Assembly (NCBI GenBank): GCA_003254885.1
Contig: QANT01008472.1
Location: 1 to 64,000 of the forward strand
Source of the DNA: Purshia tridentata
Lineage: Eukaryota; Streptophyta; Magnoliopsida; Rosales; Rosaceae
DNA: 64,000 nt
Direction of reading: 5' to 3'
Position numbers and translations under genes: made by a program. Positions 44,312-56,379 of the stretch are shown here, piece after piece. Positions within the stretch are counted from its first letter, which is position 1, and every line of letters begins with the position of its first letter. Under the pieces are notes generated by a model. It worked only from the letters and a program-made list of their open reading frames with translations, did not search any database and was not told where the DNA came from.

Positions 44312-45606
44312 TTTGTTGTAATTAACTTTTGGTTATGTGGTTGTCCACTTTAAATATTCAGTATTATCATGTATTTATCTAGTTGATAACTATATAGATA
44401 AATACATATACTTGAGTCCTATCTAAAGTAGGAGACTTTTGGAGTCTAACCCTAGTCATCCTAGTGCCTTTAAATATGAGCCTTATGCTAATGAAAGTTA
44501 CACTCAGAATTTTACTTCTATTTCTCTTTTATTTTATAACACGTTATCAGCACGACTCGCTCTTTATCCTTAGATCTGCAAATCTACATTGAGTATATAA
44601 ATCGAAGAGATAATTCTTGATATGTGCAGGTGAATCTTTGATTCAATATAATCAATAATGCCTTTTGATTATATTATATACATATATGTTTTATTCCATT
44701 AGTTAGGTACACTTTTTTTTTTCTTCTCAATTTCAATATACTTTCCGTAGCATTATTAGTCAAAAAAAAAAGTACATGTAGTTGTTCTTTCACTAATAAT
44801 TATACCTTTGTTATTTTTTTTTTTGTTTTATTAATTGGTTTATAGATTTGTTTCTCCAGTTTTGATATAAAAAGGACTTGAAGTTCCTCAGTTGTTATTT
44901 AATTAAATAAAATAGGGATCTGAAGTTCCTTATTACTTACAATACATGGACCTGAAGTTCCTTGATTCATACAAGGACCTGAAGTTCCTTACCATATAAG
45001 GATCTAAAGTTCCTTTATCATATGATCAATTCTTAATGTAATTGCCCTATGCTATTATATATTTGGGTTGTTTAGATCAGTATGTTTATATGGGTAGTAA
45101 TGTTAACATGTTTTTATTTTTTTTTTGGGTTTTCTCACATAAGGAAATAATTATAGAATGATTGATTTGCTATTCTCAAATAACTATAATTATATTTATG
45201 CTCAAATCTAATGCTCTTAATTAGTATATGCATTCTATAATAATATCCTTAAATAATGGCATGTTTTAGTTAATAAATCAGTACGTATATATGGATGCAT
45301 GATTGAGATGGACATGAGCTACATTGACATGTATCATACCCACTTGGTACTTTGCACCTGAACTTTCCCCATGGGTTTTTCTATTTAAATAAATAAATAA
45401 ATAAAAATAATAATTGTTGATCATGATCAAATTGTCCTTATTATTTATCATACAAGGACTTGAAGTTCCTTGATCCATATAAGGGCCTCAAGCCCCCTTG
45501 TGTGAGCAAATTGGAACCTGAAGATTTCAATATATTTTTGAGAACCAAGAAATCTAAAAGGGGACATATATATTGAACCTAAAGTTTCGATACATAGAAT
45601 TATATG
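44312..45606 (+). mobile_element. Copia-like LTR and leader with GGACCTGAAGTTCC repeats
   Basis: An AT-rich LTR of about 230 bp (44312-44543) ends TTTTATAACA. Next comes CGTTATCAGCACGAC, a junction I associate with 5' ends of some Ty1/copia elements. The leader has at least nine copies of a GGACCTGAAGTTCCTT motif (44871-45010, 45451-45590). The large gypsy element inserted at 45607, and two more motif copies follow it (63512, 63563). No gag or pol is visible; the family assignment is tentative. Confidence 0.45.
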
Positions 45607-45968
45607 TGTAACGGCCCGCACCTTCCTAGATAATTTTTAAAGTGAGCCCAGAGTTGACTTTGATTCGAGTGGGATTTTAGCTTTGACCTTGGATCCGTTA
45701 GGAAGGGCTTGAGCTCACGAGTACATCGACATGCGGCATGGGTTGATTAGAGCTACGATTAGAAAGTTACGAACGTGACAAGTGACCCAAAAGTTGACTT
45801 TTTAAATTACTTGGAGTTCAGACTTGATTTTGACATGGTTGCTTAGAGCTCGACTCCATGAGTTCGTAGACACGTAGCATGTGTCGTTTGGAGTTACAGG
45901 TTGAGAAATACGGAAATTTAAAGTGAGGGGCAAACTTTTAATTATGGTGAAGTGGGTCTAACTTTTCA

Positions 45969-45981
45969 GAAATTTCTGGAA
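45969..45981 (+). promoter_or_regulatory. Heat-shock element, three units
   Basis: GAA-TTC-GAA with 2-base spacing at the conserved LTR position. Confidence 0.6.
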
Positions 45982-46362
45982 CTCTCTCTCTCTCCCCTTT
46001 ATTTCCCCCACGCGCAGCCAGCCCCCCCAGCTCGACTTCTCCTTCTTCCACCCCTTTGCGCGACTCACCCAGGCTTTCTCGGCAAACCCATACCCACCGG
46101 CGACGTCGTCAGTCACCGGCCAACGACCTCAGCCTCCTCCTGTCGCCCCAGCCTCTTTCTCTTCTCTCTCCCGAAATCTCTTTCTCCCGCTGTGTGCAAC
46201 GCTCACGACCCACACGACGACCCAACACTCCTCCGACCAACCCAACCCTCCCCCTTGCCGGCCTTTGCTCCCACGCGTAGCAAGGAGCTCGGGAAGCAAG
46301 CTGCACCGCAAGTTCCTCCCCCAATTCCGGCTGTTTCTGGCCACGATTGGCCCAGGTTCTTG

Positions 46363-47005
46363 GTGAGTTTCCTTCCTCTTTCCATGGGCTTTCTTTTCCC
46401 CATAAATTGGTTGTTCAATTTTGAGTAATTGTGGAAGATTGAATTTGGGGGTTTGAGGCCATTTTCGGGTTTAGCATGGGTGTTTAAAATTAACACAAAT
46501 TGTGAGGTGTTTTGGATAATTTCCATCATTAGGAACCTCAAATTGAAGATTGGAATGAGAAATTTTGGAAAATTTTGAGGGAAATTGAAAGTTGGAAATT
46601 TGGGGCATATGCCATTTCAGAAATTTTGGAAATTTAAGGTGTTTGTGGAGATTTAATTGCAATTGTTAGTGATTTTCACCGTTAGGAACCATTAATTGGT
46701 GTTTAGAATGGTTAGTTTGAAGAAATTGGAGGAATGGTGATTTTGGGGTGAAATTGGACATTTGTTGGATTTTGAAATGACGCTTGAATGACCCTCGGTC
46801 GAGTTGTGTAGTAATGAAGGTTATTTGGAGGAGTTTAACGAGATTGAGATGAGCTAGTGGCATTGGATTTTGAGTCGAGAAGAAAATTAAGTTGGGTTAT
46901 AGTGTGAAATTTAGAATTATGGAGCGAAAGGCCTAGAACTCACACACTCTAGTTTTTCAGTTATTATTCTGAATATTATTCTAACGAAAATCGTTCTTAT
47001 TTTAG
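46363..47005 (+). other. Intron-like segment in 5' LTR
   Basis: Donor GGTTCTTG|GTGAGTTTCC and acceptor TTCTTATTTTAG|GCGATAC, 643 bp, both strong plant consensus sites. Confidence 0.7.
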
Positions 47006-47516
47006 GCGATACTCCCGAGACTCGAGACGATCCAGTCGGAGACCAAAGCTAGGCTATCTCTGTGAGTGGACTTCGTTTGCTAAACTATTTTTATGAATTT
47101 AATGATTTAATTCATAGTTATATTTTGAGTTATTAAAGCCGTGATTTATCTACTTTAGAAATATCATTTGGTTCGTGTGCATGGCTTCCTGAATTCTCAA
47201 ATAAGTGTTGATTTAGATTTGGACAGTGAATTAGTTACTTTGGGTTTTATCCTTTGGCTAGACATAAAGAAACTCAAAAATGTTTTCATGCTTGAGTTTG
47301 AGAATATATTGGATTTCAATGGGCTTTTGTGTCAAGAATTTATTAGTCGTGGTTTTTGAAAAATGTTAAGTATTTTATATTTTGGGAAAAGACGTTCTGA
47401 AGTTATGGTTTCAAACCACCCTATTTAGTATCTCTCCAGGTTATTAGTTTGTCTAGGTCTTTGGGACCCATCACAGTAGACACTTGGGCTTTGGGCCGTG
47501 TGTCGGGACCTTGCCC

Positions 47517-47665
47517 TTTGGGGGTGATCCTGCACGCACGTACAGCAGATTCAGTGGCCTTGCATGTGTATGACGGACTCTGGCTTTGTACATGTACGGC
47601 AGGGTTATTGGCCCTGCATGCGTATGGCAGGTTGTGAGCCCTGCGCATGTACGGCAAGATTGCTG
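47517..47665 (+). repeat. Family A LTR minisatellite
   Basis: Four to five hairpin units of the CCCTGCATGCGTATGGCAGG type. Confidence 0.8.
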
Positions 47666-48380
47666 GATATTGGATTGGATGAGAGTATTCTTTTTATATC
47701 AACTTACAAAGATAATTCGTGAGTATATAAATTTCAGTGCTTATTTGTTAAAATGGGAGCTTGACCAGTTTTATCGATTTATCAGAGTTTTCAAAATGGA
47801 TTTCAGATGCGGACTTTTACATAGAGTTTTAAGTGGATTTTATGAAAGTGATTTAAAACTGGGGGATTCTAAAGAGAGACATGAGGTCTTAGTGTCCAGT
47901 TATTTTTATAGTTTGCCATAATAAATTAATTTATTTATAAGTTAAGTTTACATACTTGTTATTTTCGTCTACTCATTGAGTCATCTCACTAGTTTTCCCC
48001 TTTATGGTTGTTTTAAATTTTCCCCCAGGTTGTAGCGGTGGAACGGTCAAGCCAAGACGTCAAGGCGACTAGTTAAACTTTGTAACTTGTAGACACTTAG
48101 TTAGCTTTGTAATTTATTTCTTTGGGTTAGTCTTATAGCGCAACTCTGATAATCTTGTTGGACACTAAATTAGTTGGTTTGAATTTATTTGGGTCAGAGA
48201 CCTCTTTTGTTGTGGTAGAGGAGCTGTTGTTAGAAGTGCTTTTGCAAGTTCTGTTTAAAAAGGGTTAGTCCAATTTCAGGGGAGGTTCTACCGAATTTTC
48301 GGTAGGATTTTCCTTGTTGTTGGATTCCCACAGGATCTCTCCGAGTTCCAGGGTGGAATTCGGGGACGGTCCTGTCAATT

Positions 48381-48392
48381 TGGTATTAGAGC
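48381..48392 (+). other. Primer-binding site of large A element
   Basis: TGGTATTAGAGC, three bases after the LTR. Confidence 0.85.
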
Positions 48393-48829
48393 ATAGGTTT
48401 AGGATTCCTCTAACTTTATACGAAGTGTGCATCCTTGTTTCTGAGAATTTCTTGGCTTTCTTATAAGAATTATGTAATGACTCGTACCTTCCTAAGTGAA
48501 TTTTAATAAGGCCTGCAGTTGACTTTTGTTTTGAGTGGGATTTTAGCTTCGATCTTGGGTCCGTTAGGAAGGTCTTGAGCTCACGAATTCGTTGACATCC
48601 AGCATGGGTTGTTTAGAGCCACGGTTAGGAAGTTAGGAACGTGTTAAGGGACCCAAAAGTTGACTTTTTAAATTATCCGAATTCCAAAGTTGACTTTGAC
48701 ATGGTAATGTAGAGCTCGACTCCACGAGTTCGTAGACATGTAGCATGCGTCATTTGGAGCTACAGTTTGAGAAATAAGGACGTTTAAAGTGAGGGGCAAA
48801 CTTGTAATTTGGGTGAAATGGTTTTTGAT

Positions 48830-48847
48830 TTCTAGAAAATTCTGGAA
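48830..48847 (+). promoter_or_regulatory. Heat-shock element, four units
   Basis: TTC-GAA-TTC-GAA with 2-base spacing. Confidence 0.65.
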
Positions 48848-49274
48848 ATCTCTCTCTCTATTGTTTCCCCCCCCACTCGCAGAGGAACACAGCCCACCAA
48901 CCCGTTACTTCTCCTATTCTCCTCTCCCCTGCACTACCACCACAACCGGCCGCCTAGACCCACCGGTGACACTCCCTAGCCGCCGGCCAGCCAACCCAGC
49001 CTCTCCTCCATTCGCCCCCAGCCCTCTCTCTTCTCTCTCCTAATCTTTCTTCCTTCCCTACGTGTGACCCACGCTACCATCCAGCCACCTTTGGCCACTT
49101 TCTGGTCAACCGAACCCCACCAGCTGCTTCCCCAGTCGCCGGCCAGCCACCCCAGTCCTCGCCCTCGCCGATCGTTGCTCCCACACGTAGCGAGAAGCTC
49201 GGAAAGCTCAACCTTGCTGCGAGCTTCCTCTGCCGATTTCGGCTGTTTCCGGCCACAATTGGCCTAGGTTCTTG

Positions 49275-50009
49275 GTGATTTTCTTCCTCCTTCCATGGGC
49301 TTTCCTTCCCCTCTAATTTGGTGGTTCAATTTTGAGTAATTATGGAAGATTGAATTTGGGGGTTTGAAGCTATTTTCGAGTTTGGCTTAGATTTTCAAAA
49401 CTAATACAAATTGTGAGGTATTTTGGGTAATTTCCGTAATTAGGAACCTTTAATCGAAGATTGGAACGAGAAATTTAGGAAATTTGAGGAAATTGGAAGT
49501 TTGATTGTTGGTGCTTATGCCTATTTCAGGATTTCTAGAAATCTAAGGTGTTTATGGTGATTTAATGGCAATTGGGAATGATTTTCACCTTTAGGAACGA
49601 TTTATTGAGGTTTAGAATAGTTAATTTGAAGGAAATCGGAGAAATGGTGAGTTTGGGGTGAAATTAGGCACTTATGGGCTGTCGAAACGACACCCAAACG
49701 ACCCACGATCAAGTTAGGTAGAATGGAGGTTAATCGGAGAAATGGTGAGTTTGGGGTGAAATTGGGCACTTATGGGCTGTCGAAACGACACCCAGACGAC
49801 CCACGATCAAGTTAGGTAGAATGGAGGTTAATTGGCGAAAATTTACCGGATAAAAATAAGCTAGTGGCATCGGGTTTTGAGTCGAGACGAAAAATAAGTT
49901 GGGCTATAGTTAAATATAAATTTGTGGAGCGTAAGGCCTAGAACATGCACTTGTGTTTTTACGACTTTAAATTGAATAGTATTCTAACGCCTTGCTATTC
50001 TCGTGTTAG
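49275..50009 (+). other. Intron-like segment in A LTR
   Basis: Donor TTCTTG|GTGATTTTC and acceptor TCTCGTGTTAG|GCGACAC, 735 bp, including a ~90-bp internal tandem duplication (about 49640-49830). Confidence 0.65.
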
Positions 50010-50523
50010 GCGACACTCCCAAGTCTAGAGACGATCCAACCGGAGACCAAAGTTAGGCTATCTCTATGAGTGGACACTTGTTTATATATTTCATGATTTA
50101 ATTCATATTTATATTTTGAGTTTTAATTGAGTTTTATTAATTGAGAAATATTATTTGATTTTTGAGCATGTTTTAAGGATTAATGCATGAAAATAGATTT
50201 GATGTGCTTAGAAACTATTTTTCATGATGATTTATTCGAGCCGTTAGATCTTGGAAACGTTTTGATTTCTCAAGTAAACGTATGTGGTTTACTCGTATCT
50301 TGAAATATTAAAGGTTTGGTTATTGAAAAAGATTTTATAGTTGTTGGTCTAATGATTTCCTAGTATTGAAAAGGTTATATGTTTTTATGGTTGAAAAGAG
50401 ATTCATGGGAAATGGTTTTCAAACCACCCTTCGCGGTACCCTTCAGATTATCAGATTGCATAGGTCTTTGGGACCCATCAAGGCAGACACATAGGCTTTA
50501 GACTGTGTGTCAGGATGCCTAGC

Positions 50524-50670
50524 CCTTTGGGGGTGGCCCTGCGTGCACGTATGGCAAGTATATTGGCCCTGCATGTGTATGACAGACACTGGCTCTGCAC
50601 ATGTACGGTAGGATTATTGGCTCTGCATGCGTACGGTAGGTCGTGGGCCCTGCGCATGTACGGCAGGTTC
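50524..50670 (+). repeat. Family A LTR minisatellite
   Basis: Four to five units, as in the other A LTRs. Confidence 0.8.
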
Positions 50671-51363
50671 GGTGGGTAACTATTTGGGTGAGCGTTTTTA
50701 TTATTATATCAGTTTCATAAGAAAGTTTCAAAGGGTATAAACTTTCAATTCTGATTTGATGTTGTCAGCTTGATTAGTTTTATTTATTTTTCCCAGAAAA
50801 TGTCAAAGTGGATTTTAAGATATTGATGTACTTATAATCACCAGTGGATTTTTACGAAATGTTTTTAAAACTGGGGGATTTCAAAGAAGCTTTGTGAGAT
50901 ATTAAGGAAACTTGAAAGTAAAGGATTATTAATGCTTATTTTGGTTTACGTCCACTCACTGAGTTTATCTCACTAGTTTTATCTTTGTTTGTTGTTTTAA
51001 TTTTTCCCCCAGGTTGTAGCGGTGGAAAGGTCGAGCCCAAGACGTCGAGGCACTCTTGTGAAGTTGTGAAATTGTAAGAACTAGTTCTCTTTGTATTTTA
51101 TATTCTTTAGTAAATTTTGTAGCACCGCTCCATTATTCTAGTGAATACTTAATTAATTGGTTTTGAAATTTGGGTCGGAGACCCTTTGGTTGTGGTAGAG
51201 GAGCTGTGGTGCTTAGAAGTGCTTTTGCAGGTCTTTTTGGAAAGCGTTAGTCCAATTTCTAGGGAGGTTCTGCCGAATTTTCGGTAGGATTTTCCTTGAT
51301 ATTGGATTCCCATAGAACCACTTCGAGTTTCAGGATGAAAGTCGGGGTCTGTCCTGTCACTTT

Positions 51364-53337
51364 TGTCACGTCCTGACCCTCGGGCATGTGAAAAACAACT
51401 GAAAACAACTGAGACTCGAAGCTGTTTCTTGAAATTGTGGGCCCTTTTTCTGAAACTGTGAGCCATGAATATAAAATAATTTACTGAAAGACAACTGTAA
51501 TTTCACAAAAACACATTTATAAAACCAAGTTGTAAAACCTTTTACATGAAAATCAAACTATAAAACTAAGTTCTGAAATGCTGCTGGTCCCACTACCTCA
51601 TCTTCTCTCCACTGCCTCCTCAGCCTGCTTAACCTGCAAAACAAACCCTGCATCTAACCACAGGTGCACCGGGTTTAAACACAAACCCGGTAAGCCCACT
51701 AGAGCTCGTATGAGTGAAAACTAACAGTAAATCTCAAATTAATAAATCAGGAAAATAATCAAATAATGAACCACCTTAATGACTCAAATCACAAGCAAAC
51801 CAAAACCAGAAATCACAATCCTAATTCTAGGTCACCAATCCTCTCCCAATCAAATTCACTGTCCAAATCTGTAATACCTCAATTATCCTTGATTTAACCT
51901 CTAAACTGAAAATCACCTCAAAACAAATCCACAAGATCCTTACTTAGGATCCAACTAGATCCTACAATAACCTAGAACCCTCAAGCATCCTTTAAAACCA
52001 ACTTAATCCTCAATTAATACCCACTGATGCTCAAATCTCACTTAATCCTTAATCAAATGACCCTTAAACTGTCGGGATTTCCAATCCTAATTCCGTACCC
52101 CCCTTAACTAGCAATTAGCAAACAATCACACAAAGCAAGCAAAAACTAACTGAACTGAAATTAACTAAACTTAGTTTCACTCACAATGACCACGCAAAAA
52201 GACCGAACTGCCCTTCGTGGCTCCTTTGCATGAATTCCAAAATCCGGCAGTACAACAACATCGGAAATACAAATTCCCATGCCGAGTACCTGTTAAGACC
52301 AGACAACCATCAAACAACACAGCAGAGTTCACAAACAGTCCTTTAACCTATTGAAACGGGCAGGAACCACCACACAGGGTGGCTGCCCGGCCCCAGAAAA
52401 CAACCACAAAGTCCAAGAAACCCACCCACGGGTTTGGGTGATTGGCCCGAGGCCAAAAACTAAGGAAACGGGTCGCTGGAACCACCATTCGCTGCGGGAC
52501 CCACGGTGGTCAACGGTGGTCAACTGCACGAAAACTAAAACTTACGTTTAGCAAAAATGAACTACACAGGCACATAGAGTACGTTAAGTGGATTGATTCT
52601 CAAACCTGGGTCAACAACAAAAAGTGGCCAGAAAAGGAAGAAAACGGCCGGAGAAGCCGTCGGCCAACCCACGCTCGATCCGCCGTCCACGGCGGTCCAA
52701 TGGACGATCGAAGCACACCAACACGCTGGGCTTGACGAGGAGAGAAGACCTGGGTGGTTGCTGAGCCTCAACGTCGCCAGAAACGCCGCGATCGCCGTCG
52801 CAACTCTCACTGTGCACGAACTGGTTTCTCATTTCGAGCTATTTCAGAAGGAAGCGCCACCAGGGGAAGGAAGAGGGGAGGGAGGCAAGCTCGGCAAGCT
52901 GAAGCCCGAGCCTAGCCGCTGCCGGACGCGCCCTCACGCGCCGGTGGAAGGCGCAGCTGGAGAAGAGTCGCGAAAGAGAGAGAGAGAGGCTTTGGGAGAG
53001 AGGAGAGAGAAAATGACGAAAACCTGGGTTTCTGTGTTTTTAAAAATCAACTTTTCAAAATTTCAAGTTTGCCCCTCGCTTCACACGTCCGTAACTTCCG
53101 AACCGTAGCTCTGTTTGACTCGTGCTTCGTGTCTACGAACTCGTGAGAACGAGACCTTTCCAACGGACCCAAAGTCAAAACCAAAACTTTTCCCGAACAA
53201 AAGTCAACTTTTTGCCTCCAAATTTAAAATCAACTTAAAATTCTAAAAAACCTCCAAAACGTTTTACCTTTCCTGTAAAATCCCGAAAACCTTTAAAAAG
53301 CTTTTCAAAACAACTTTGGAAGGTACGGGGTTTTACG
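51364..53337 (-). repeat. Family B 3' LTR
   Basis: Plus strand TGTCACGTCCTGACCCTCGG to GGTACGGGGTTTTAC. Pairs with 54362-56375. Confidence 0.85.
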
Positions 53338-54361
53338 ATCTACCCCCTTAAAAGAATTTCGTCCTCGAAATTCTCAAGGGAAAGTAACAAGAGAAGTGAC
53401 TTCTCACAGTCACAAGCAAACAGCACAAGCAAGAACAAACACACAAGTCCAAACTGAAAACCTTTTTCTTTTAAAACCGAAAACCCTTTTTAAAGCTAAA
53501 ACCCTTTTCAAAACCTTTCTGGAAAAGCAGCGTACTAACACCAACAAGCAAGAAACACGTAAGAAACTGGAAAACTAGCAGCAACGAGCTGTGGTGTTCT
53601 TCTCGTAACTGAACTCTGAAACCTTCGAGTACAACCTGCAAGGTCTTCACTGCCTTTAAGTATTCTGCCTTGCCACAACTTTTGACAACTCCTGATGCTG
53701 TTTTTTCTGAACTTCCACCATGCTTTCGCTACGCAACTCTGAACAACATCGAAAGCCAACGACAACTGACGGGTAAGTTGGTCAAAAGCGACCTAAACTC
53801 GAGAAAAGCACCAAAAAGTAAACCTTGAACGTCCGCTAGTCACAGCCTAGGTCCCACCTAGCTACTTCCTCGGTAACTCTGCTACCTCGTAACTAAACTC
53901 GCTAGGGTGAAACTGTTCAAGCCACTAAACTTCCTTTTCCAAACCTTGACCAAGCTAACTCTGTTTCACTAAACAACTTCACCAACTGTCAAACTTTTCT
54001 TAAACCACTTCCAACTCTTCTGAACTTGTTGAGGAGCAGGAGAGACTATGGCAGTGCAAGGGACACATCTAAAACTTTCTCAAACACTTTCATGACTCAC
54101 ATCAAAACATTTTTCTAAAAATACTTCAAAATTCCTTTCTTTTTCAAACTGGCTTTACTGAAACTGTGGTTTTTCCAAACTTTCTTTCTTTCCAACTGGC
54201 TTTCCTTTGTAACATCACCTTTCCAACTCTGGGCGGTGTGGGATCGCTCACTTCACCTCACCTGGTAGCTCGCCACTGTCCTGCAGCTGCCCACATTAGG
54301 GTCTTGGTCCCTGGGTCTTGCAATCCCCGCACTTCCGGCCGGTCTAGCTCTGATACCATTT
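53338..54361 (-). other. Family B interior, non-coding
   Basis: No frame resembles a retroelement protein. Only the polypurine tract with its hairpin at the left and the primer site at the right can be recognised. Confidence 0.65.
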
Positions 54362-55974
54362 TGTCACGTCCCGACCCTCGGGCACGTGAAAAACAACTGA
54401 GAATGGAAGCTGTTTCCTGAAATTGTGGGCCATTTTTCTGAAACTCTGAGCCATGAATATAAAATAATTTACTGAAAGACAACTGTAATTTCACAAAAGC
54501 ACATTTATAAAACCAAGCTGTAAAACCTTTTACATGAAAATCAAACTGTAAAACTAAGTTCTGAAATGCTGCTGGTCCCACTGCCTCATCTTCTCTCCAT
54601 TGCTTCCTCAGCCTACTTAACTTGCAAAACAAACCCTGCACCCAACCACAGGTGCACCGGGTTTAAACACAAATCCGGTAAGCCCACTAGAGCTCGTATG
54701 AGTGAAAACTAACTGTAAATCTCAAATTAATAAATCAGTAAAATAATCAAATAATGAACCACCTTAATGCCTCAAATCAGAAGCAAACCACAACCAGAAA
54801 TCACAATCCTAATTCTGGGTCACCAATCCTCTCCCAATCAAATTCACTGTCCAAATCTGTAATACCTCAATTATCCTCGATTTAACCTCTAAACTGAAAA
54901 TCACCTCGAAACAAATCTACAAGATCTTTACTTAGGATCCAATTAGATCTTTCAATAACCTAGAATCCTTAAGCATCCTTTAGAACCAACTTAATCCTCA
55001 ATTAATACCCACTGATGCTCAAATCTCACTTAATCCTTAATCCTTAATCATAACCTCAAATGACCCTTAAACTGTAGGGATTTCCAATCCTAATTCCGTA
55101 CCCCCCTTAACTAGCAATCAACAAACAATCACACAAAGCAAGCAAAAACTAACTGAACTGAAATTAACTGAACTTAGTTTCACTCACAGTGACCACGCGA
55201 AAAGACCGAACTGCCCTTCGTGGCTCCTTTGTACGGATTCCAAAATTCGGTAGCACAACCGCATCGCAAATACAAATTCCCGTGACGAGTACCTTTTAAG
55301 ACCAGACAACCAACAAACAACACAGCAGAGTTCACAAACAGTCCTTTAACCAACTGAAACGGGCGGGAACCACCACACACGGTGGCTGCCCGGCCCTGGA
55401 AAACAACCACAAAGTCCAAGAAACTCACCCACGGGTTCGGGCGATTGGCCCGAGGCCCAAAACCAAGGAAACGTGTCACTGGAACCACCACTCGCAGCGG
55501 GACACACGGTGGTTAACAACGGTCAACTGCACGAAAACTGAAACTCACGTTTAGCAAAAACGAACTACACAAGCACGTAGAGTACATTAAGTGGATCGAT
55601 TCTCAAACTTGGGTCAATGACCAAAAGTGGCCGGAAAAAGGAAGAAAATGGCCGGAGAAGCCGTCGGCCAACCCACTCTCGATCTGCCGTCCACGGCGGT
55701 CCAATGGACGATCGAAGCACACCAACACGCTGGGCTCGACGAGGAGAGAAGATCTGGGCGGTTGTTGAGCCTCAACATCGCCAGAAACGCCGAGATCGCT
55801 GTCACGACTCTCACTGTGCACGAAGTGGTTTCTCATTCCAGGCTGTTTCAGGAGGAAGCACCACCAAGGGAAGGAAGAGGGGAAGGAGGCGAGCTCGACA
55901 AGCTGAAGCCCGAGCCCAGCCGTCGCTGGACGCGCTCTCACGTGCTAGTGGAAGGCCGGGCTGGAGGAAGAGTC

Positions 55975-56018
<44 letters not shown>

Positions 56019-56375
56019 CTTCGGGAGAGAGGAGAGAGGAGAGAGAAAGTGATGAAAACCTGGGTTTCTGTGCTTTTAAAAATCAACTTTTCTAAAATTA
56101 CAAGTTTGCCCCTCTCTTCACACGTCCGTAACTTCTAAACCGTAGCTCTGTTTGACGCGTGCTTCATGTCTATGAACTCATGAGAACGAGACCTTTCCAA
56201 TAGACCCAAAGTCAAAACCAAAACTTTGCCTGAACAAAAAGTCAACTTTTTGCCTCCAAATTTAAAATCAACTTAAAATTCAAAAAAACTTCCAAAACGT
56301 TTTACCTTTCCAGTAAAATCCCGAAAACCTTTAAAAAGCTTTTCAAAACAACTTTGGAAGGTACGAGGTGTTACA
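54362..56375 (-). repeat. Family B 5' LTR
   Basis: Plus strand TGTCACGTCCCGACCCTCGG to GTACGAGGTGTTACA, 2014 bp. Open frames at 55603-56138 are GC-rich LTR leader. Confidence 0.88.
55977..56016. repeat. (GA)n microsatellite
   Basis: About 19 GA units in the family B LTR. Confidence 0.9.
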
Positions 56376-56379
56376 AATT

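Larger units (their letters stand above)
45607..48377 (+). repeat. 5' LTR of large A element
   Basis: 2771 bp, TGTAACGGCCCG to ACGGTCCTGTCA, long form with the intron-like segment. Confidence 0.92.
48473..51359 (+). repeat. Family A LTR at the left of the composite
   Basis: TGTAATGACTCG to GTCTGTCCTGTCA, 2887 bp, long form. The base run right of it (CTTTT) does not repeat the AATTA on its left, so it is not an ordinary solo LTR. Confidence 0.88.
48473..56375. mobile_element. Composite insertion: A LTR plus inverted B element
   Basis: The 7.9-kb insertion is flanked by AATTA on both sides (48468-48472, 56376-56380) at the gag start of the large A element. The uninterrupted site is seen at 17061-17075. 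The left end is the outer start of a plus-strand A LTR; the right end is the outer start of a minus-strand B LTR. Only CTTT (51360-51363) separates them. Confidence 0.85.
51364..56375 (-). mobile_element. Family B LTR retrotransposon without coding sequence
   Basis: LTRs at 51364-53337 (3') and 54362-56375 (5') surround about 1.0 kb of interior. The minus-strand primer site TGGTATCAGAGC lies next to the 5' LTR (54347-54358). A polypurine tract AAGGGGGTAG, preceded by the hairpin AATTTCGAGGACGAAATT, lies next to the 3' LTR. No gag or pol is present, so it is a LARD-like non-autonomous element. The LTRs differ by about 5 percent by eye, suggesting about two million years. A GA microsatellite is in the 5' LTR (55977-56016). 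Confidence 0.85.
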
